Positions 12,916-31,026 of a stretch of DNA of 64,000 nt are shown piece after piece (position 1 is the first letter of the stretch; the number at the start of each line of letters is the position of its first letter). This stretch comes from Mansonella perstans (lineage: Eukaryota > Nematoda > Chromadorea > Rhabditida > Onchocercidae). The position numbers and the translations under genes are program-made. The DNA lies in the NCBI GenBank assembly GCA_037074765.1, contig JBAMDO010000087.1:62001-126000 (forward strand). Reading direction: 5' to 3'. The notes beneath the pieces were generated by a model. The model was not told the origin of the DNA. It was given only the letters and a program-made list of their open reading frames with translations, and ran no database searches.

Positions 12916-14118
12916 AGTGAAATGAAATAAACATTAAGCAAATATTTGCATGTGAAAAGCTTAATATTAAAAGAGGCAAGAAAGCTTGGCAAATTAGTGG
13001 ATGAATGATTTGATTTAATTAGTCATGAAAAATATGTATAAAAGTCCTCTTAAGCGCCTCGCTTTGTATGTGATTTGTCAAAACTAAAAACAGGGAAAAT
13101 TCATTTCAGTCACCACTTTGTTGATCATTTTGTTCTTCCCCGTCTGTTTTCTCGTCGTTTCTATATTCATTTCTTTTCTTTAACAGATAAAGCTACTTTT
13201 AACTGGAATTTTCGTATGTCAAAGTTTTCTTTGTTTTTAATCTTTTTATTTTGCATTTTCATGTTCGTTCTAATTCATTTCTATGTTAAGAATACAATGC
13301 ACATGTCTAATGCTATTTTTTTTTTCGTTTAAAATGTTATTATTTTGTTCCTCACTAAAATTCGCCAAAGTATTTTTGTAGCTTTTGTTTTGGATTTTTT
13401 GGAAAATTAAGATGAAAAATAAAATCCTATGTTTAATACTTGCTAGTTCCACCTCTGTCAAATTATTCATGTGAAAATGACAACTAGAACCTTGACCTGG
13501 CAATCATCGTCTTTACCGTTCAAGAACATATGAGTATGCTGTGCAAAAAATTTTGACGAGTATTTGACATAAATTGATTAGAATAACCGGAAAATGTAAT
13601 AGTTCGGGAAGGGATCTGCAATATTGGGTGCCAGCGACGACCCAAAGGTCGCGTTAATTAACAAGCTTTAGGAAAAGCAGAGGAGTGTTGAATGAACATA
13701 AAAACAAGGTGAAATATATAGTTTAATTTTACTGACGTATATTTCAATAAATAAAATCCAAAAGAAAACTTGGCAAATTTAACAGCTAGGTTTTTCTGAG
13801 TAATGCAGGTAACGCAGTGTGATAGACAGTAATCATCTCGACCCCATCATATTTACAAACTGGTGGTATTTGACCTATACGGAGCATTGCCGGTAATTCT
13901 AAACAATAGGATCTATGAATCTCTTGATTTCCAACTTCAAGTTGAGGACTACACAGTAATCCAGCGTCTCCTCATGAATGATCGTTTACGATGTCACAAC
14001 TAAATCAAATCCAAAGGATCGTTGCCATAGAAATCATGAAGTTTGATTGCTTTTCTCGCTCATGAGATCACAAAGACCTGTGACGAATCTTAATTAAAGC
14101 CACTTTAGACAAGGCAAA
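12916..14118. other. Intergenic between tail-to-tail REEP and CFDP1 genes
   Basis: About 1.2 kb between convergent genes, so it should hold both 3' UTRs. The part from about 13600 to 14110 is less AT-rich than the other spacers and could be the CFDP1 3' UTR. I see no open frame with homology. Confidence 0.5.
12926..12931 (+). other. Candidate poly(A) signal of the REEP gene
   Basis: AATAAA begins 11 bases after the TAA of the REEP reading frame and is on the same strand. Confidence 0.5.
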
Positions 14119-15767
14119 TTATTTCTTCTTACGAGCAGCATTACGAGCATCACGTTCCATTTCAAACTGCCGATGGTCTGTTCGAGATAAAAATTCCACA
14201 CGATCAACATAACCTTGTTTCCCTCGGTTATGACTGGTCAATTCTTCCTACAATTTTAATTTTAGCAACAAAATCAATTTTAAAATTCACTTCTCTCTTA
14301 AAAAGAGAATTACATCCTCCCATCATTCAATAATGAAACTGAAAAACCAAGTAGCTAAAGAGGTTGAGAATATTTTGGTGAAAATGGTCCAAAAAAATTA
14401 ATTAACAAATAAAAAGAGAACCTGAATTCCTGTTTCAGTTTTGAAGGCTCCCCAATCTTGCGCGGTTTTTTCAAGTACACTCACTTTTGTTTTTTTCGAA
14501 AAGGCACTGATTGCGCTTGTTAATCCATCCGTAGCCTTTCTCCTAAACTTTTATTAATCATATTTGACTTTTCAAAATTACGCTTATCTCATTATATTCC
14601 TGAGAACTAACTTTTCGCTTTGCACCAGTCCAGACGATTTCTCTTCTTTCTTATAAAGTTCTGGTTTGTTCTTCAATCTGAAATAAAAACAACATTCACA
14701 TGAACAAAACCAAGCACTTCGACATCAATAATACAGATCAAAAGAAATCAAGACAAAGAAAGAGTTAAACCCACTACTGTGTTCTTCTCCAGTTACGTGA
14801 CCCTATACCTAAGCCCATTTTTCCAAACAACATGATTTTCTTCCAGATAACCACTGCTTGTAGTTATTTCATCTATTAAAAACTGGTTAATTATAAATAA
14901 AATATCTCGAAATAAAACATACGAAACATTCTTTTTGTCCGGAATGCCACCAAAAATATCGTCTGTTTCTGCAGCTGATTTCGGAATTTTATGCACATTC
15001 ATGAACACCTGTTTACTATCAGCAGTAATAGAGCTAAATTGCAAGCACTTAAAAACGGAAATAAAAAACCGTGACTTTTTTTCAATAAATTTTCTAGTAC
15101 AATAAATTCTTCAAGCTGGACTGTTTTCTAAAAATCTTACGCAGGTAATACTTCACAGGTTGATGATTTTGGCTTAGCTTCGTTTCCTCCGATCAATTCC
15201 TCAAATAATGATTTCAACCTTCGTTCTCGTTCATCATCCGTTTCCTCCGATTTATTCATCTCTCTTAAAATAATTAATTACAAAAAACTTTCTCGAAAAA
15301 ATTAAATTTGGCTATTCTTACTCATTCAGTGTTTATACGGATTCCAAAAGTTGGAAGAGACAAGGGAAAAGAGATAATTGAAAAGATAACTGAAAAGCAG
15401 GAAGATCTGATACTTGTTAAAATCAGCGTATCCTACTGCAATCAGCCAAGAGATTCTGAAGCCAAGAAGGCAAGCGTATAAACTTTAGAACTTATAAGCT
15501 TTATTTCTGTAAGGAAATGAAATCGGATCATCGAGCTAGATATCATTTGCAATTTCAAAATTTAATTAAAATTTTAATTGCTTGCTTCAATTCCTGCATT
15601 GCCGTCGTTGAATCATTTTTCATCAAGTTATCATCATCATCATCATCATCATCACCGCTCCTTATATCATTTTCATTCTGTTCATTATCATCGATATCCT
15701 CGGAATCTGACGGTACATATTCTTCATCATCTTCTGAACCATTCTCTTCCTCGTCGTTTCCAAACAT
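14119..15767 (-). CDS. CFDP1: Craniofacial development protein 1 (BCNT/SWC5 family)
   Basis: Chromatin-associated BCNT-C protein; yeast Swc5 is a subunit of the SWR1 H2A.Z-exchange complex. Exons in reading order: start ATG at 15767, then about 15141-15263, 14923-15033, 14612-14677, 14422-14542, 14119-14247. The N-terminal exon is very acidic with an Asp run encoded by an ATC repeat near 15629-15654. The last two exons form the BCNT-C domain: [35 protein letters not shown] and [12 protein letters not shown], matching the human WESFKEEEGI...[28 protein letters not shown] pattern. All joins from 15141 downward keep frame. The first junction is ambiguous. A weak GT donor after 15656 would give about 219 residues and drop part of the acidic run; a GC donor after 15586 would keep it and give about 243. 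Identity is secure. Confidence 0.9.
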
Positions 15768-16946
15768 TAGCTAACTAATCTGCAAAAAAATATAATTACA
15801 ATACAAATTAAATCTTTTTCTTTAAATCTCCACCATAGTTTTTCTGTGGTTTAGAAATAATTAAATTCCTGGTAAAAAAAAAGTACAAAATCACACGAAA
15901 CACGTTTGCGATTCGCTATATGTTTTGTAAATGAATGAAATCTACGGACAAACAACATTACAGAAACGTAAGCATCGTAAAAAAAATGCAACGTGTAACA
16001 CGTAAGCTGACCTATCCAAGCAATGCCGAGCGATGAACGTAAACAATGCGAATTTTACAATTGTCAAACTTCGAGCAGCTATGAATTTTCATTGATGGTC
16101 GGTTGGAAATTTCGATTTTTATCTTGGATTAGTCATGCAAATTTAAAATCAGTGGTCAAATTGGTTTCATTTTACTTACTTCTTAAGGTTAAAGTTTGCT
16201 TAAGGTCAAAGTGATTTCGTTCTACTTACTTTGCTTAAAGTCAAAGTAGTTTCATTCTACTTACCATTAGAAGGATGAGATTTCGCTAGGATTTGTAGAA
16301 AAATTCATTTGAAATTTCATACTGAAATGAAATTTCTACGCAGTATTAAGATTTATTGGAAATAACTGAACCATTCATGCACAATTTGGGCACTTTTGAT
16401 ATATGTAAATGGTGTTTCTTTTTTATTGTGATTGCTTTCCTTGAATAATTCTTAGCAATTTTTAAAACCTATTCCTTCTCTCAAATTTTAAAGTAATTAA
16501 ATTTAATTCTAGAAGTTTCTTCTGACTTTATTATATCTTGGCTACATATCGAAGGGAATAATAGAACAGGACCGAGAAAAAAAAGTAGTGAGTTTGGGTA
16601 TTTGATTGTCGAAAATCCACTTAGATATTTTTTTGAAATGTAGCAAAGATTATATGGAGTTAGTCGCTCAATTATTGTTTTTTAAAATGTCTTGCTTACT
16701 TCTGCATAGTTCTTTTATCTCATTCTTGTTCAATATCAGATCATAATTGAAATATTTGCCCTTGATGAAGATGACGATAATGATGGTGCTGCTTTTGCAT
16801 CTTTATCATAATTTTAAATGTTTTTCTGAATTGAATTCAAAAATAATATTGATTTGATTCGTCTTTTGTGCGTTTCTCAATTTTTGTACTAATCTATGTG
16901 CAAACATATAGAAATGCTGATTACTAAAATAAATTTTAGTGGAAAA
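15768..16946. other. Head-to-head spacer between CFDP1 (-) and SPCS1 (+)
   Basis: About 1.2 kb that must contain the promoters of two divergent genes. It holds a diverged tandem repeat at about 16151-16266. No homologous open frame is seen. Confidence 0.5.
16151..16266. repeat. Diverged tandem repeat, about 36-base unit, three copies
   Basis: Three related units each run from a GGTCAAA/AGTCAAAG-like core through TTTCATTCTACTTAC or a close variant. The second and third copies (about 16198-16232 and 16233-16266) are the most alike; the first (about 16151-16185) is more diverged. It lies in the CFDP1/SPCS1 divergent spacer. Confidence 0.6.
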
Positions 16947-17855
16947 ATGGATGCACTCATTCAGATGCTACCTCCATCATTACGAAAATTTTCCACACAT
17001 ATCGATTTTGTTGGACAACGAAAAGCGGAACGAATTTTTCAAGTAAGGTGTCCATTACCACTTTATTTAATGGGAAGGTTTTTATAATTTCTCGTAGTTT
17101 AGGAAAATGGAAAATTTCAGCAGACAGTATTTTTCCAAATATTTAAATCAATATTACCTAGTGATTTAATTAAAGAATTTGAACAGTTCTGCGAGTGCTA
17201 TTAGGATGAAGTGATTCTATAATGTATGTAATTTTTTTTAAGCTATGCCATTATGGTAGTGAAGGGACTATAGTGAGAATAATGTATTAAAAGAAGTTAT
17301 CTTAATAGAATTCTTCGAAAATGTAAAATTATACTCAATTACTGCATAATTGTAATGCTTAGTTTTGAAATATAATTTCTGAAAATTTTAAATTCGATAG
17401 AACTTCATTAAATTATTGCTTATAGATTATATTAGTGTTAACGGCTGTAATTGGTTATGGGATCGGTTATGTAACGCAGCAATTATCACTTGCTATCTAT
17501 ATGGTATGCTGTGGTTTTATTGTATCGTGTATTCTCGTTGTACCACCGTGGCCATATTTGCGACGTAATCCAATACACGTAAGTACTGATTTCCTGTCTT
17601 CATTTCTATGGGATAAAATGAACCGAACGTTTGGGTACGAGTGCAGTTCTTCATATTTCGGATTTTCTTAGTAATTCATGAAAATTTTCCATGTAAGTTT
17701 TTTCTTTTACCCAAATATTTCATTACTCACTTTGCGGATTTCTTCAATTTATTTATTTTCGATTTCGACTAACCAATTTGCAGTGGCAGCCTGCTCAAAC
17801 AATTGAACCGTCGTCTGCGAATACTTCATTGAAAGAAAGAAAGAAAACGAAATAA
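16947..17855 (+). CDS. SPCS1: Signal peptidase complex subunit 1 (SPC12)
   Basis: Small non-catalytic subunit of the ER signal peptidase complex. Exons 16947-17042, 17426-17578 and 17784-17855 total 321 bases, giving 106 residues (human about 102). The N-terminus (PSLRKFSTHIDFVGQRKAERIFQ region) matches the family's cytosolic MDYKGQKLAEQ motif. Two membrane segments follow, around ILVLTAVIGYGIGYVT and IYMVCCGFIVSCILVV, then the conserved luminal-side PPWPYLRRNPIHW. The tail is lysine-rich (LKERKKTK). The start follows a TTTTAG at about 16935-16939, a plausible trans-splice acceptor. AATAAA occurs at 18008-18013. It is 593 bases upstream of LONP1 on the same strand, which allows operon transcription. 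Confidence 0.96.
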
Positions 17856-18007
17856 ATGGAATAATTTTGTATCTTTTTTTTTATTGTTTTGCGCCAACTT
17901 ATTTTCTATTTCATTATTCGTCAATTTTTTCTCTTTTTGTCTTTTTTTGTGTCTATTTCTATGGCAGTTTATTTTTCTATTTTCTCTTTCTTTTTGACAA
18001 GATGATG

Positions 18008-18013
18008 AATAAA
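18008..18013 (+). other. Candidate poly(A) signal of SPCS1
   Basis: AATAAA about 150 bases after the SPCS1 stop, in the 593-base gap before LONP1. The rest of this gap (17856-18448) shows only AT-rich sequence ending in a TTATAG acceptor just before the LONP1 ATG. Confidence 0.45.
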
Positions 18014-18448
18014 ATGTGCTGCTCATGACTGTATGGTTGTTTAATAGCTATTTTATAGCATAACTTTTTGATATTATGTACTTATTTTCGAGATGGATTT
18101 GCTTTGATATCAGGCAGAACGCCCAAAAGTGAACTGAAATGTACACGGAGTGGTTTTTTAGTTTTAGTTAGTGGAGTTGCATCCTGAAATTTCATCATTT
18201 TTAGAAGTGATACTTTCTATAACTTTCTGTGATGGGTACTGACTTAACGATTTTTATGCTTAAGGAATATCACTGGATCTCGTACGAGAAATTTGGGTCT
18301 TAAAATTTTTGTTCACTTTTGTTACAAACAATACGAATTGAAATTTCTCAAACCGGAATCTTAAAGTTTTCTCTCGTTTGCTTCAAGTTTTAAAATTTGA
18401 TTTGTAAGCAGCACTAATTAGATAGTTATTCATTGTTATAGGATTTAT

Positions 18449-24891
<6,443 letters not shown>

Positions 24892-25195
24892 TAGTTTTTC
24901 ATGTTTGTTAACATTTCATGTTTGTTAATACTTCTTTCGTACTTATAAGAAGTTTTGTTTTTGAAGACAGCGAGACTCAGCTTTTTAATGGGGTCCTGAC
25001 CAAAATTCATCGAAATTTGATCGTAGTAAAAGTATGTCTTCAAGCTCTGTGCAGATGTATGATTTTTTTAGGCAATTTTTTCTCTACTTTATTTTATAAC
25101 CAATTCTTTTGTTGCATTAATATCTAATATTTTAAAACCATGGTAGTAGTTCTTATCAAGAACGAAGAACAAATGAAATAAGGATTCTGAAGATT
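24892..25195. other. LONP1 3' flank
   Basis: AT-rich sequence after the LONP1 stop; probable 3' UTR. No consensus AATAAA is obvious. Nothing else recognised. Confidence 0.4.
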
Positions 25196-25562
25196 TTAGT
25201 GCTGTCCTAGATTTGTGGTTTGAGAATATTCATCACTTTGAATTTCATTGTTGATAATAATCAAACTTATTGCCAAGCTTTGCCTATGCTTCTGCGATTG
25301 CACATTCGCAAGTATGCAGACAGCGTGAGGCACTTTCGTCAGATCACCTCCGGGAACAATCATAGGAGCTTGGTAATTTAGATCAATCTTGAAATATGTT
25401 GGATACCAGAAATACTGAAAAATGACCAATATGCACTGACTGTAATATTATGCTCTATTGTATGTACAGTACCTTGATGAATTTGTTTTGTTTCCTTTGT
25501 TTTGGAAGTATCGGTTGCAGTAAAAATGCAACTTTTATAATTTGTTCTCTGTTAGGTTTCAT
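25196..25562 (-). CDS. Possible small two-exon gene of unknown function
   Basis: On the minus strand between LONP1 and the mL62 gene, an ATG at 25562-25560 opens a 90-base frame to a GT donor after 25473. A strong TTTTTCAG acceptor leads into a 219-base exon (25414-25196) in the same phase, ending at TAA. The product would be 102 residues: a basic N-terminus ([10 protein letters not shown]) and a second part with mixed composition (for example [19 protein letters not shown]) unlike the low-complexity translations of nearby spacer DNA. No family is recognised, and there is no signal peptide or membrane segment. The intron would be 58 bases, short for this window. It may be chance. The sequence between it and the mL62 start (25563-25821) shows nothing else. 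Confidence 0.35.
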
Positions 25563-25821
25563 TCTTTAGCCATATTTTGAATTTACATATGCGCCGAAAT
25601 AAGTGCGGTTTTTCTTAGTTTTCTTACTCGATTGAGTTTTCATGGATGAAAGGTCCATTTTTAACTAATTATCTATTTTTTGTTTATATGAATAGATATT
25701 TTGAGAGGATCTCGTAGAGTATTTCGAGATTTAGAGGACTTTTAGCTATGTTATGTTTTATCCAATCGCTTGGGATAGTAGTTTTCTATTAATTTTGTAG
25801 CAAATAATTCTGAGATCAATT

Positions 25822-26880
25822 ATGAGGCTTCAATTATTATCACGATGCTCACTTCTGCGGCGTCATTTTTCCACTGAGAGATTTGATGGCAGAATTCCTT
25901 TGGAATGTTTGCAAAAGACGGTTACTTTTCGAGAGGATGAACAAGCTCCTCAAGTTGAACTTCGTATTCCACTGACAGCTGATTGGATTCCAACAAGAAT
26001 AGCGAAAGATCTGAGAATACGCTATCCACATAGAATTGATTGGTTGGTTTCCAGTTTTGATTTGAAATTTTAAAATTAATTTAATGATATTCCGGGTTAT
26101 TTTTGATGTATTTTTTTACTGTTTAATCATAATAAGTGCATGAAGATAAAAATGGCGGATAATATTCTTAATGTCGAAAATTTCTTACTGTTATAAACGA
26201 AATTTCGATAAAATAATCGATTAGCTGAATGACAAAAAAAGTATAGGATGAGGATAAAAATAAAGTGTAAGATATCAGATGGTGCGAATTTGTGAACATA
26301 CAACTCTTTTGGCATACGTAGTTTTTTTTTTGCAGCGTATTTTATTATCGCCCCTTGAACTCCATTTTTTGATGCTTTTTATCATTTTATCATTCAGCTA
26401 GCTTCTATCATTTTAATGTATGTTTTCAAAAAACGTCAAAATTGTTTCATTGATAGTTTTTTGCATATTAGAAATACATAACTTTTTAATTAGATATGCT
26501 TATTTATTTTTTCACTTTTCATGGTTTTTAATATTAAAACTTTATAAATTTTGAAAATTTAAATAACATACCTATTTAATAATGTTGAATTTATGCTTAC
26601 CATCATATATTATATAATTATTTGCAGTGAAATGAAATTAATTAAAGTCGGTCGAAATAAAATTGTTTTTTCCAGTAACGGTCTATTGGTGATTGAATCA
26701 TGTCGAACGTATTCAGAACAGCTGAATATGGCTGATTGTATCGATAAGTTGCGCAGTATAATGCTGGAGTGTCAGGCGATTATAGATGGTGCAAGAAGCC
26801 ATGAAGCAAAATTAGACCCACGAGTTGAAGCGAAGCTTGATATTAAACGACGACTTGCTGCATTTGAAAGCGAAGTATAG
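25822..26880 (+). CDS. MRPL58: Large mitoribosomal subunit protein mL62 / ICT1-like, GGQ loop absent
   Basis: Homologue of ICT1, a release-factor-like protein built into the mitochondrial large subunit that rescues stalled ribosomes in mammals. Exons 25822-26042 and 26676-26880 total 426 bases, 141 residues. Residues 1-20 (MRLQLLSRCSLLRRHFSTER) look like a mitochondrial presequence. IPLECL at 25-30 aligns with human IPLDRL. VELRIPLTADWIPTRIAKDL aligns with [20 protein letters not shown]. The second exon then reads NGLLVIESCRTYSEQLNMADC. With the acceptor at 26674-26675 the spacing from ID to ADC equals human exactly (24 residues); using the earlier acceptor at 26626-26627 would add 16 residues. 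Between IPLECL and VELRI only about 13 residues remain, and there is no GGQ tripeptide, so peptidyl-tRNA hydrolysis is unlikely. AATAAA lies at 27061-27066. It follows LONP1 on the same strand. Confidence 0.8.
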
Positions 26881-28364
26881 TTATCAAGTATAGTTGTCCC
26901 GTTTATGTATTTATGCTTTCCATTAATTCTTGAGTTTAGCAATTTTTGCACTGTTTAAAATTTTCATGATTGAAAGTTTTCGAAAAGTGTCGAGCCATGG
27001 ATTTTAAAACAATAATAATCGAAAATATTTAACCCGAATTTCTTTTGAAAATAGATTCTGAATAAAAAAAAGAAATTGGAAAGCAACCTTTACTCAATTA
27101 TCTCTTTACGGAATTGTTATTTTTTTATGTTGTACTTTGGTATTGAGGAACATTAAATTATTCTTTCTCCTTCCTCCTCCACCTCATTATGAACATTTGA
27201 TGTCTTTCATCTCTTCTCTATTCATTTTTCTTTTAAATAAGATGTTTTTGCTGATTAAATCATATCAGGTTGAAGTCAGTTCATCATTTTCATTATTTTA
27301 GTAGTAGAGGAAAGATTGGAATACATTCTCGGAATTAAATTTAAATGATGATTTTGGTTGCGATGAATTGTACAGAAAGAATTTCATTGTAGAGTAGATC
27401 ACTAAGTTGTTTTCATTTGTCCTTGTCGGAAAATTTTGATTTGACTGAACTGTATCATAATATCAAAGATTTTTAATGAGCACTAATGATTTAAATTAGA
27501 GCATCTCAGGAGAAAGTAAGTTCTTGTACAGTTTGAAAAATTTTGTGGCGGAAATGTGGTGCACATAAGCAGTCCATCAACATTTTGAATCATTCTCTTG
27601 CTCGAATCCTAAATACGGTATCGGATTAACTGCTAAGTCGTAGCTTAACCTCCTTTCTTTCTCCTAAGTGCTCCAGTAAACTTTTTAGATGCTTGCTATA
27701 AGAGTTTAAATTACATATCGTAACCAAAGCTTCTGTTTATAGGTTAAAATCTTAAAATACATAATACGGTGATATTCGTTCATCAAAAAATAAAATCGAT
27801 GATGTTAGGAATAAATCTCTGAAAATTCTCGAATGCTGTCAGCAGCAACATCTGAAATTCAGAATATCTGAAATAATTTTACCAAACCCTCTACTTGATA
27901 GAAATAAAATCGTATGATTTTTCTTATTAAATATTTTGTGTTTGTGAAAATGTCATCTCTTTGTTATAATCTATAATTATTTGTTTGTGATTATGAAAAT
28001 AATTAGTACAACTTATCATGATTTGATCATTATTTATTCTTGTTTGATTACAATCACTCAGTGTACCTAATTTTTCTACAAATTGTTAGTATTTCTCATG
28101 TGTTAATTGGACTTCAACCCGCACAAGTTTAGCAGTCATGTAAGGATTAGGGATTTAGTGGGCTGAGAAGTTTTGTGTTATTATGAAAAACAAAAACAAT
28201 GGAATAAACAGCGAATCATTATCAACTTAGTGAACTTTGCTCCCAGAAAAAAAGTAATTGAAGTTTGTAGTTCGGAATTGATGGAAGATAAATCGCAACA
28301 TATAACTGTGCTAATCATGCATTGATTTGTTATAAAATGTCTTTGTCTTATCAATAGGTATCAT
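26881..28364. other. Intergenic between mL62 and TTC1
   Basis: About 1.5 kb of AT-rich sequence on the way to TTC1. It contains the candidate AATAAA at 27061-27066 and a TCCTCC-rich patch near 27168-27183. No open frame with homology. Confidence 0.5.
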
Positions 28365-30149
28365 ATGGCTAATATCAGTGCGAACGTAGAAGACAATAGC
28401 GATGATGATTTTGTCCACAAAGCTTTTAATGATGATATGCAAGGAGGAAGTAAAGGAGGTAAGGGAATCGGGATTTCAGTGATTTCTCTAAATCTGAAGT
28501 TTATTTTAATTTTCAGATTTTATCAGTTTTCACCGCAATGGAATTCCTTTTTTCACTTCTTTTGGTTCTGTTTCATATGTAATGATAGGAGTAGTTAGGT
28601 TTCTATGTAAATACTTAGAACAATTAGTTGTTGCTAAGAGATTCTCTTGTATCTTGCAGTGCTTCTGATGATTTAATTTAAAATGGAGCAGTTTCTTTGA
28701 TTTAATATCTTCGTAAATATGATCACTTTGCAGATGGAAGTATTCCCAAGCAGAATGACAAACAGACGGATGAAGCAAACAAGAAGAAGGAATTGGAAAA
28801 GCGTAGGGAACAAGAAGCAGCAATGTCGGAAGAGGAATTAAAAAATCTTTTAGAACAATCTAAAACATTAAAAACTCAGGTTTTTAATTTAAATTGGTTC
28901 TGTGATCAATTCTTTTTTGAAAACAGCGGATTACACTGATATATTTCATTAACTGAGCATAGCTTTTTTCTACTCTTGTGAATTACTCAACTTAAATCTT
29001 AATCTGAATAGCGAAAGATGTATATTTTTCACAAAGAGTTTCAGGGTAATGATTATTTTGGTAAGGGATTTTGGTATGAAGCAGCTCATTCTTACACAAA
29101 ATCATTGGATATTTGTCCACTTATATATACTTCTGACAGGTTGTTATATTTTGTTAGTTAATTTTTAATTGATTTTCAAAAACTGCTACTGGACTAATTT
29201 ATATGTTGTATCTAATGATATATTGATGGAAAATAATAATAGTTTGTGGTGTGTCATTTCAAGGCATGGTACTGAACATTCGAAAGACTTAAATCTTCTA
29301 AGATCGGCGATAACAATATAACAATAGCAAAAAAGAAAGACCAGCGAAAATTTCCTTTTCAGAGCAACATATTTGAGTAATCGAGCTGCTGCATATATGA
29401 AACTTAAGGATTGGGAAAAAGCTATCGAAGATTGTAGTGATGCATTAGAAATTGGTCAGTTTTCGTTGTTTAATCTATTTGATATTTCAGTGCATTTTTG
29501 TCAATAAAAATAGTACTTGATGTTTGCTTTTTAAATCATTTATATAGCTATTATTTCGCTGTACTATTAGCGTTTATTTTGGTGTTTCAGGTGCACCAAA
29601 TAATAAGCCTTTAGAAAGACGTGCCCTTTGTTATGCACAACTGGAAGAGAAGTATGAAAAAGCAATTGAGGATTACGAATCGTTGCTAAAAATATCTCCT
29701 GAAAAAAGAAGAGATTACACCGAGAAAATTGCTGATTTGAAACGGGGAATTGATAGACGGAATGAAAAGATGAAGAATGTATGGAATTTCTCGTTTGAAA
29801 TTTTTTTCTGAAATTTGAAAATGGAAAAATCAAGCGTAAAAATTATAGTCATTGTCAAAATTAGCTAAGGAACAGGCAAGAAATGAAAAAGTACACGTAT
29901 ACACGAACACTAATTAACCGATCCGAGATGTAGTACATCATTTTACCAGAAGCGTATCTCCCACCATTCTTCCGTATATCACGAAATATATGGTGCATTG
30001 AAATATTAATGGAAATATTTCAGGAAATGATCTCGAAGCTGAAAGATCTTGGAAATATGTGTTTGAAACCTTTTGGTTTGTCGACGGATAACTTCGAAAT
30101 GGTACAGCAGCCAGGTGGAGGATATTCGATAAATATGAAGAAAAAGTGA
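28365..30149 (+). CDS. TTC1: Tetratricopeptide repeat protein 1
   Basis: TPR co-chaperone-like adaptor; the mammalian protein binds Hsp90 and Ras/G-alpha16. Exons 28365-28458, 28734-28879, 29045-29139, 29363-29454, 29591-29778 and 30024-30149 total 741 bases, 246 residues. The N-terminal third is acidic and charged ([17 protein letters not shown], then [20 protein letters not shown]). The TPR region starts at [20 protein letters not shown], followed by [20 protein letters not shown] and the [20 protein letters not shown] helix pair. The C-terminus [20 protein letters not shown] matches the family-defining MLGKLKDLGNLVLRPFGLST of human TTC1. The start follows a TCAATAG acceptor (28351-28357). 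AATAAA at 30298-30303. It is the last gene of the same-strand run from SPCS1 and converges on NDUFA13. Confidence 0.96.
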
Positions 30150-30297
30150 TAGTTTTTTCTTTTTTGTATCTTCAGTTTTGTTTTTCTTTTTCTTCAGAAA
30201 GCTTAAATTCATACTTATAAAGCATATCTCACTTTTTCGATAAAATGTCATTCAAACCGGTAGACACGCTTTCTACTCCTTCCAGTGCTTTTTTTTC

Positions 30298-30303
30298 AAT
30301 AAA
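30298..30303 (+). other. Candidate poly(A) signal of TTC1
   Basis: AATAAA about 150 bases past the TTC1 stop. The remaining convergent spacer up to 31026 shows AT-rich sequence and no further gene. Confidence 0.5.
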
Positions 30304-31026
30304 TTGTAAGACATAGGCGTTTCCTGCGTCATACATTGTGCAGGAATTTCCTTAATTTTTTAGAGCAGTTTAATGTATTTGCTGTTGATCTTGTCATCTC
30401 ATAGAAATGTCACTTGCTTCCTCATAATTGATGATGCTGTTCCCTATTTTAGTTATAAAGAGAGAGTAAAGTCGCATAATGGATAATGGTTTAATGTTTA
30501 ATGTTTAATGTTCATTTAATATCATTTCAAGTTTTTTTGCAAACTGTGCTAATAAATACATCGTTTAAAACAATTAATTTTCTGTAACCTGCAAAAATTT
30601 ATCAAATTCTATTTCTAATACCGAAGAATCCGTATACCAGAAAATTAAGAAAATTCCAGAAGTGTAGCAAAATCAAAATTATTCCGTTCCTCAAGACTGG
30701 ACTGTACATAAAATAAAAATATGTACAGATATTTCCAAATGGCTCACGATACCAACAAACCACATATTTAAATAAGTAAGCGTCAGTTCAATGTACAACT
30801 AAATGCGGAATTAAAACTTCAGGAACTGAAACACATTAACATTCACTTGGCAAGCATTTCTAAATTGAAGTTAGTCAGTCTGATTTTTTAATTTACAAAC
30901 ACAGAAATATGATTTACATATCAGCTAATAATGACAAATCTAATTTGTAAAAATAACGAGATGATCAACAGAATACAATGCATACTACATATTTCAATTA
31001 GCCTAAAAACTCTACCACCTTCACCA

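Noticed and set aside
13621..13655. GC-richer hairpin-like sequence (CGACC-CAAA-GGTCG) resembling part of an SL RNA
   Set aside because: The stem is only 5 bases, an alternative pairing exists, and no spliced-leader sequence or Sm site is seen nearby.
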